From assembly GCA_049699975.1 (NCBI GenBank), contig JBNAWB010000008.1, positions 1-35,598 on the forward strand: 35,598 nucleotides of DNA, given 5' to 3'. This DNA comes from CAZAGD01 sp049699975. GTDB lineage: Bacteria; Desulfobacterota; SM23-61. The notes under the pieces are model-generated. The model saw only the letters and a program-made list of their open reading frames with translations, made no database searches and had not been told where the DNA came from. The translations under genes and the position numbers were made by a program. This document shows, in pieces, positions 31,939 through 35,598 of the stretch. Positions within the stretch are counted from its first letter, which is position 1; each line of letters starts with the position of its first letter.

Positions 31939-32700
31939 TCAATTATGGTTCATGATCTCCTTGGCTAAATTTAAATAACTTTCAGCTCCTTTTGAATCAG
32001 CGTCATAAAGGATAATGGGTTTACCAAAACTCGGGCTTTCGCTAAGGCGCACATTACGGGGAATTACGGTATTAAATACTAAGTCACCGAAATGTTTACG
32101 TATTTCATCAGAAACTTGGTGCGCAAGATTATTCCGCCTATCAAACATGGTCAATAAAATTCCCTCAATTTTTAGATTGGGATTTAAATTTTCCTTAATT
32201 AATTCAATAGTTTTCAAAAGTTGGGATAAGCCTTCCAGGGGATAATACTCGCACTGGAGGGGGATTAAAACCGAATCAGCTGCTGTCAGTGAGTTTACTG
32301 TAAGCAGCCCCAAGGACGGAGGGCAATCGATGATCAAAAAATCGAATTCTTTTCGAAATTCTTGGAGAGCCGCTTTTAACCTAAGTTCGCGATCTGGCAG
32401 GGGAACTAATTCGATTTCTGCGCCAATTAAATCTATATTTGCCGGAACGATTTTCAAGAAATTTAGCTCCGTATCTCGGATTAACATATTAAGAGGAGCT
32501 TTTTCTATTATGGCTTGATAAATGCTCAAAGAAATCTCTTTACTCACAAAACCAAACCCGCTGGTTGCATTTCCCTGAGGGTCCATATCAATTAGCAGCG
32601 TCCTTTTTTCAGCCACAGCCAAAGAAGCTGATAAATTTACCGCCGTGGTGGTCTTTCCAACTCCCCCTTTTTGATTAGCTATGCAGATTACTTTGCTCAT
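31939..32700 (-). CDS. parA: Chromosome partitioning ATPase ParA (Soj)
   Basis: ParA is a Walker-type ATPase that binds DNA non-specifically and moves ParB-parS complexes, and so the origin, to new positions. The 253 residues carry the deviant Walker A KGGVGKTTTAVNLSASLA (from residue 11), the LLIDMDPQGNAT box and IIDCPPSLGLLTVNSL. The short N-terminus without a helix-turn-helix marks the chromosomal Soj type rather than a plasmid type Ia ParA. A perfect parS lies 107 bases upstream, at the rsmG stop. I see no strong -35/-10 pair in the gap, so it may be read from the mnmG promoter. The ATG has only a weak ribosome binding site. Confidence 0.96.
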   Translation of the reverse strand: MSKVICIANQKGGVGKTTTAVNLSASLAVAEKRTLLIDMDPQGNATSGFGFVSKEISLSIYQAIIEKAPLNMLIRDTELNFLKIVPANIDLIGAEIELVPLPDRELRLKAALQEFRKEFDFLIIDCPPSLGLLTVNSLTAADSVLIPLQCEYYPLEGLSQLLKTIELIKENLNPNLKIEGILLTMFDRRNNLAHQVSDEIRKHFGDLVFNTVIPRNVRLSESPSFGKPIILYDADSKGAESYLNLAKEIMNHN

Positions 32701-32806
32701 ACTTCAATTATTGATTTTTAACTTTTTCTTCTAAAAAAGGCAAGGAGAAAACATCATTTAATAAATATTCATATTAAATTCAGGAAAATAAAAGAAAATA
32801 TACCAA

Positions 32807-32822
32807 TGTTTCACGTGAAACA
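32807..32822. promoter_or_regulatory. parS centromere site
   Basis: TGTTTCACGTGAAACA is a perfect 16-base palindrome identical to the consensus bacterial parS site bound by ParB. Flanking bases extend the dyad to AAT...ATT (32805-32824). It sits directly after the rsmG stop codon and upstream of parA. Confidence 0.97.
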
Positions 32823-33491
32823 TTATGTAAAGGAAAGTCCAATAATTATTCTTTTATGGCCCAAAAAAGGAAGCTGAAATTCATCTAAAAAAGAGGCTGT
32901 CAGACCCAACTTATTCAGTTCTGAAAGAGCCAATTTTAATTCTTCTGCTCCTTTTCTACCTTTCATAGCTATCAGCATCCCTCCTTCCTTGACAAAAGGG
33001 AGACCATATTGGCAAAACTTTAATAAGGAGCCAAAAGCCCGCGAAACTACGAAATCAAATTTTTTAAAAAGATTTTTTTCTTTTTCTACCCACTGGACTT
33101 GCAAATTATTAATTCCCAATATGCGGATTAGATTTTGCAAAAAATGAACTTTCTTTAAAGAGGCTTCATAAAGGAGAACTTGCAGTGTGGGCTTAATAAT
33201 TTTCAAAGGTACGCCTGGAAATCCTGCTCCAGATCCCAAATCCAATAGAGAAGTACCCTCCCTAATTCTTTGGTGAGCAATTAAAGAATCAAGAAAGTCT
33301 TTAATTATTATCTCTTTCCCATCTTTCCTTTTAACTAAATTAATTTTTTGATTCCAAAGTAAGAGTCCTTGAAAATATTTATAAAAAAGTAAAGTTTGTT
33401 CAGAAGTTAAAGAAAGGCCTAATTTAGTTGCCCCCTCATTTAAAATATCCGAAAATTCCTTTTCGCTCAAATTATTTGAACATATATTCAC
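32823..33491 (-). CDS. rsmG: 16S rRNA 7-methylguanosine methyltransferase (GidB)
   Basis: RsmG methylates N7 of G527 (E. coli numbering) in the 530 loop of 16S rRNA using SAM; its loss gives low-level streptomycin resistance in other bacteria. The 222-residue protein carries the SAM-binding LLDLGSGAGFPGVPLKI (82-98) and the family blocks YEASLKKVHFLQNL and FDFVVSRAFGSL. The frame opens at GTG 33491; no good ribosome binding site is present, so an internal start near residue 8 cannot be excluded. The order mnmG-rsmG-parA-parB is typical of origin-proximal regions. The stop codon abuts parS. Confidence 0.93.
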   Translation of the reverse strand: MNICSNNLSEKEFSDILNEGATKLGLSLTSEQTLLFYKYFQGLLLWNQKINLVKRKDGKEIIIKDFLDSLIAHQRIREGTSLLDLGSGAGFPGVPLKIIKPTLQVLLYEASLKKVHFLQNLIRILGINNLQVQWVEKEKNLFKKFDFVVSRAFGSLLKFCQYGLPFVKEGGMLIAMKGRKGAEELKLALSELNKLGLTASFLDEFQLPFLGHKRIIIGLSFT

Positions 33492-33562
33492 GGGTAAATC
33501 TCGATATTCCCTTTTTTGCCCTATTTTTGTCCCTTTTATTATAGAACAATAAGAATTTTTAT

Positions 33563-35449
33563 TTAATTATTCCTGTTATTTCTTTTTAAATAGACCATCA
33601 AGATGGAGATGGCGGCCGGGGTTATTCCGGAAATTCTGGAGGCCTGCCCTAAAGAAACAGGTTTAACCTTTTCTAATTTTTCCCGTACTTCTGCTGTTAG
33701 TCCGGGAATGTCTTTAAAATTAAGGTCCCGCGGAAGGGGCATTCTTTCTAATTTTAAAAATTTATTAACTTGTTCTTGCTGGCGCTCAATATAGCCGGCA
33801 TATTTAATTTGGATTTCAACTTCTTCAGCAATTTCTGTTTCCACATTAATAGGATTTTCTTGAAAATATTTTAAATCTGCAAAAGAAATTTCTGGACGCC
33901 GCAGAATTTCGGCCAAGGTAACTGGATTTTTCAGAGCCGAGCTGCCTAATTCTCGGAGACGTTCATTAATTCCAGCCGTTGGGTAAATAATGGTTTTTTC
34001 TAATCTTTCTAATGTATTAGAGATAAGGTCCTTTTTCTTAAGAAATGCGCTATAATCTTCATCAGTTACTAAACCTACTCTCCGCCCTTTTTCTCGCAAG
34101 CGTAGATCAGCATTATCTTCCCGCAGGAGAAGACGGTATTCAGCTCGAGAAGTAAACATCCGATAGGGTTCTTTAGTTCCTTTGGTAACTAAATCATCAA
34201 TTAAAACGCCTATATAAGCCTCATCTCGCCCAAGAATAAGAGGGGGCAAATTTCTTATTTTGAGCGAAGCATTAATGCCCGCTATCAATCCTTGAGCTGC
34301 CGCTTCTTCATACCCCGAGGTACCATTAATTTGTCCGGCAAAAAAGAGGTTCTCTACTAGCTTAGTTTCCAAGGAAGGCTGCAATTGTATGGGATCTGCA
34401 TAGTCATATTCGATGGCATAGCCAGGACGAATAATCCTCACTTTTTCTAAGCCAGGAATAGAATGGAGCATCTTTATCTGAATATCCATGGGCAGACTTG
34501 TTGAAAGCCCATTGGGATAAATCTCTACTGTATCCAAGCCCATTGGTTCCAAAAAAATTTGATGATGGTCTTTATCAGAAAAACGGACTACTTTGTCTTC
34601 AATAGATGGGCAATATCTTGGCCCAATCCCTTTAATCACGCCGCAAAAGAGGGGAGATCGATCAAGGCCCGAGCGGATAATTTCGTGAGTTTTGGAGTTG
34701 GTATAAGTGATGTAACAGGGAACTTGGGGCAGTTTTATTTCTTTATTGCTGAAAGAAAAGGGTTTAGGTGGGTCATCTCCTGGTTGTTCTTTCAGTCCAG
34801 AAAAATCTATGGTCTTTCCATCGAGGCGAGCACATGTTCCTGTCTTCAGTCTTCCCAAGACAAATCCGAGGCGCTGAAGAGAATAAGATAAATTTTCGGA
34901 AGGAAGATCGCCTAATCTACCAGAAGGAAAATTTTTGAGCCCTATATGCACTAATCCACGCAAAAAGGTTCCGGTAGTGATAATTACCGCTTTGGCCAAG
35001 AATTTTTCCCCAATATTTGTGGCCACGCCTTGCACAATGCCATCGTTAACTAAAATTTCTTCCACTAAGGCTTGCCGCATAAAAAGGTTCTTTTGCCTCT
35101 CCAAAACTCTTTTCATGCGGAGGTGATAAAGATTGAGATCAGCTTGCGCCCGGGAGGAACGTACTGCCGGACCCTTTTTCGTGTTGAGTTGACGAAATTG
35201 AATGCCCGTTTCATCTATATTCTTAGCCATTTCCCCGCCTAAAGCGTCAATTTCTTTAACTAAATGACCTTTAGCTAACCCCCCGATAGCCGGATTGCAG
35301 GACATGCGGGCAATGGTATCGACGTTAATGGTCAAAAGTAGAGTTGGATGGCCTAAGCGGGCACAAGCCAAAGCGGCTTCACAGCCTGCATGGCCCGCCC
35401 CCACGACTATTACATCATAGACATCCGGCGGAATTTGATTCATACCCAT
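33563..35449 (-). CDS. mnmG: tRNA uridine 5-carboxymethylaminomethyl modification enzyme (GidA)
   Basis: MnmG works with the GTPase MnmE to modify U34 of several tRNAs using FAD and methylene-tetrahydrofolate. The 628 residues begin with the FAD-binding VIVVGAGHAGCEAA (13-26). The diagnostic MSCNPAIGGLAKGHLVKEIDALGG and GTFLRGLVHIG blocks follow, then RPGYAIEYDYADP and the long C-terminal helical domain that binds MnmE and tRNA. The start is ATG at 35449 or, two codons later, 35443. Its leader of about 70 nt contains a perfect parS, and the promoter carries the conserved upstream element that runs off the window end. Confidence 0.97.
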   Translation of the reverse strand: MGMNQIPPDVYDVIVVGAGHAGCEAALACARLGHPTLLLTINVDTIARMSCNPAIGGLAKGHLVKEIDALGGEMAKNIDETGIQFRQLNTKKGPAVRSSRAQADLNLYHLRMKRVLERQKNLFMRQALVEEILVNDGIVQGVATNIGEKFLAKAVIITTGTFLRGLVHIGLKNFPSGRLGDLPSENLSYSLQRLGFVLGRLKTGTCARLDGKTIDFSGLKEQPGDDPPKPFSFSNKEIKLPQVPCYITYTNSKTHEIIRSGLDRSPLFCGVIKGIGPRYCPSIEDKVVRFSDKDHHQIFLEPMGLDTVEIYPNGLSTSLPMDIQIKMLHSIPGLEKVRIIRPGYAIEYDYADPIQLQPSLETKLVENLFFAGQINGTSGYEEAAAQGLIAGINASLKIRNLPPLILGRDEAYIGVLIDDLVTKGTKEPYRMFTSRAEYRLLLREDNADLRLREKGRRVGLVTDEDYSAFLKKKDLISNTLERLEKTIIYPTAGINERLRELGSSALKNPVTLAEILRRPEISFADLKYFQENPINVETEIAEEVEIQIKYAGYIERQQEQVNKFLKLERMPLPRDLNFKDIPGLTAEVREKLEKVKPVSLGQASRISGITPAAISILMVYLKRNNRNN

Positions 35450-35469
35450 TCTATAGAGAAATTTATAAT

Positions 35470-35485
35470 TGTTTCACGTGAAACA
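35470..35485. promoter_or_regulatory. parS centromere site in the mnmG leader
   Basis: This is a second perfect TGTTTCACGTGAAACA, 20 bases upstream of the mnmG ATG and about 34 bases downstream of its predicted transcription start. Transcription of mnmG must pass through a ParB loading site. The spacing of about 2.7 kb to the other parS is typical of clustered origin-proximal sites. Confidence 0.97.
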
Positions 35486-35525
35486 TTTTTAAATATCCAT
35501 CTATAATATGATGAAACTAATTTAT

Positions 35526-35598
35526 TTTTTAACACTTCTGATTATTTTTGTCAATTTAATGCTCCTCTGACCGTCGATCACTTTTGAAATTCGTACCT
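35526..35598 (-). promoter_or_regulatory. mnmG promoter with conserved upstream element, copy D (cut by the window end)
   Basis: On the minus strand the -35 is TTGACA (35549-35554) and the -10 TAAAAA (35526-35531), with a 17-base spacer. The upstream element fills 35568-35598, identical over 31 bases to 12927-12957 of copy C and again ending exactly 13 bases before the -35. Because the window stops inside the element, whether the rest of the 100-bp repeat is present cannot be seen. Confidence 0.72.

Noticed and set aside
35450..35598. Replication origin next to mnmG
   Set aside because: parS sites and gene order show that the origin is near, but I see no cluster of DnaA boxes or AT-rich unwinding repeats in the part of the region inside the window.

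Overview
The window looks like chromosomal DNA close to the replication origin of a moderately AT-rich, anaerobic-type bacterium, most likely a member of the Desulfobacterota (former Deltaproteobacteria). The evidence is gene order and content: mnmG-rsmG-parA-parB followed by an ATP synthase cluster that carries both b' and b subunits but lacks a and c, a rho-rpmE-prfA-prmC-murA-hisD run, the xseA-xseB-ispA-dxs cluster, a TRAP carboxylate-type transporter, an iron-dependent alcohol dehydrogenase and selA. The taxonomic assignment is inference; there is no rRNA gene here.

Layout: bases 136-5625 are on the plus strand (lipid kinase, exonuclease VII large and small subunits, farnesyl diphosphate synthase, DXP synthase). 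Everything from 5631 to 35449 is on the minus strand. Read in the direction of transcription (right to left) this is: mnmG, rsmG, parS, parA; parB and the F-type ATPase genes b', b, delta, alpha, gamma, beta, epsilon; a patatin-like esterase, a RluD-type pseudouridine synthase and a PgeF/YfiH protein; rho, rpmE, prfA, prmC, murA, hisD, an ABC ATPase and a CCA-adding/poly(A) polymerase-like enzyme; an iron alcohol dehydrogenase with selA; an HNH protein; a SpoU-type RNA methylase; and dctP-dctQ-dctM, which meets dxs tail to tail with 5 nt between stop codons.

Most genes are housekeeping. The most interesting signal is between them. A roughly 32-base element, core AAAAGTGATYGACGGTCA, lies upstream of four transcription units: the lipid kinase-xseA unit (degenerate copy), xseB-ispA-dxs, the alcohol dehydrogenase-selA unit, and mnmG-rsmG. 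In all four it ends exactly 13 bases before a -35-like hexamer (TTGAAA, TTGACC, TTGACA, TTGACA), although the 13-base spacers and the -10 regions are unrelated in sequence. Two copies belong to a longer dispersed repeat with 87 identities in 100 ungapped bases, a fifth degenerate copy sits in tandem upstream of the alcohol dehydrogenase, and the window ends inside the mnmG copy. This could be a shared activator site or a promoter-carrying dispersed repeat.

Other regulatory structure includes a perfect inverted repeat over the -10 region of the parB/ATP synthase promoter, two perfect parS sites (one in the mnmG leader), a perfect 15-bp-arm hairpin between dctP and dctQ, and a strong promoter with a leader of about 260 nt before rho. 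I found no RNA genes, CRISPR array, transposase or complete mobile element, and no convincing intrinsic terminator.
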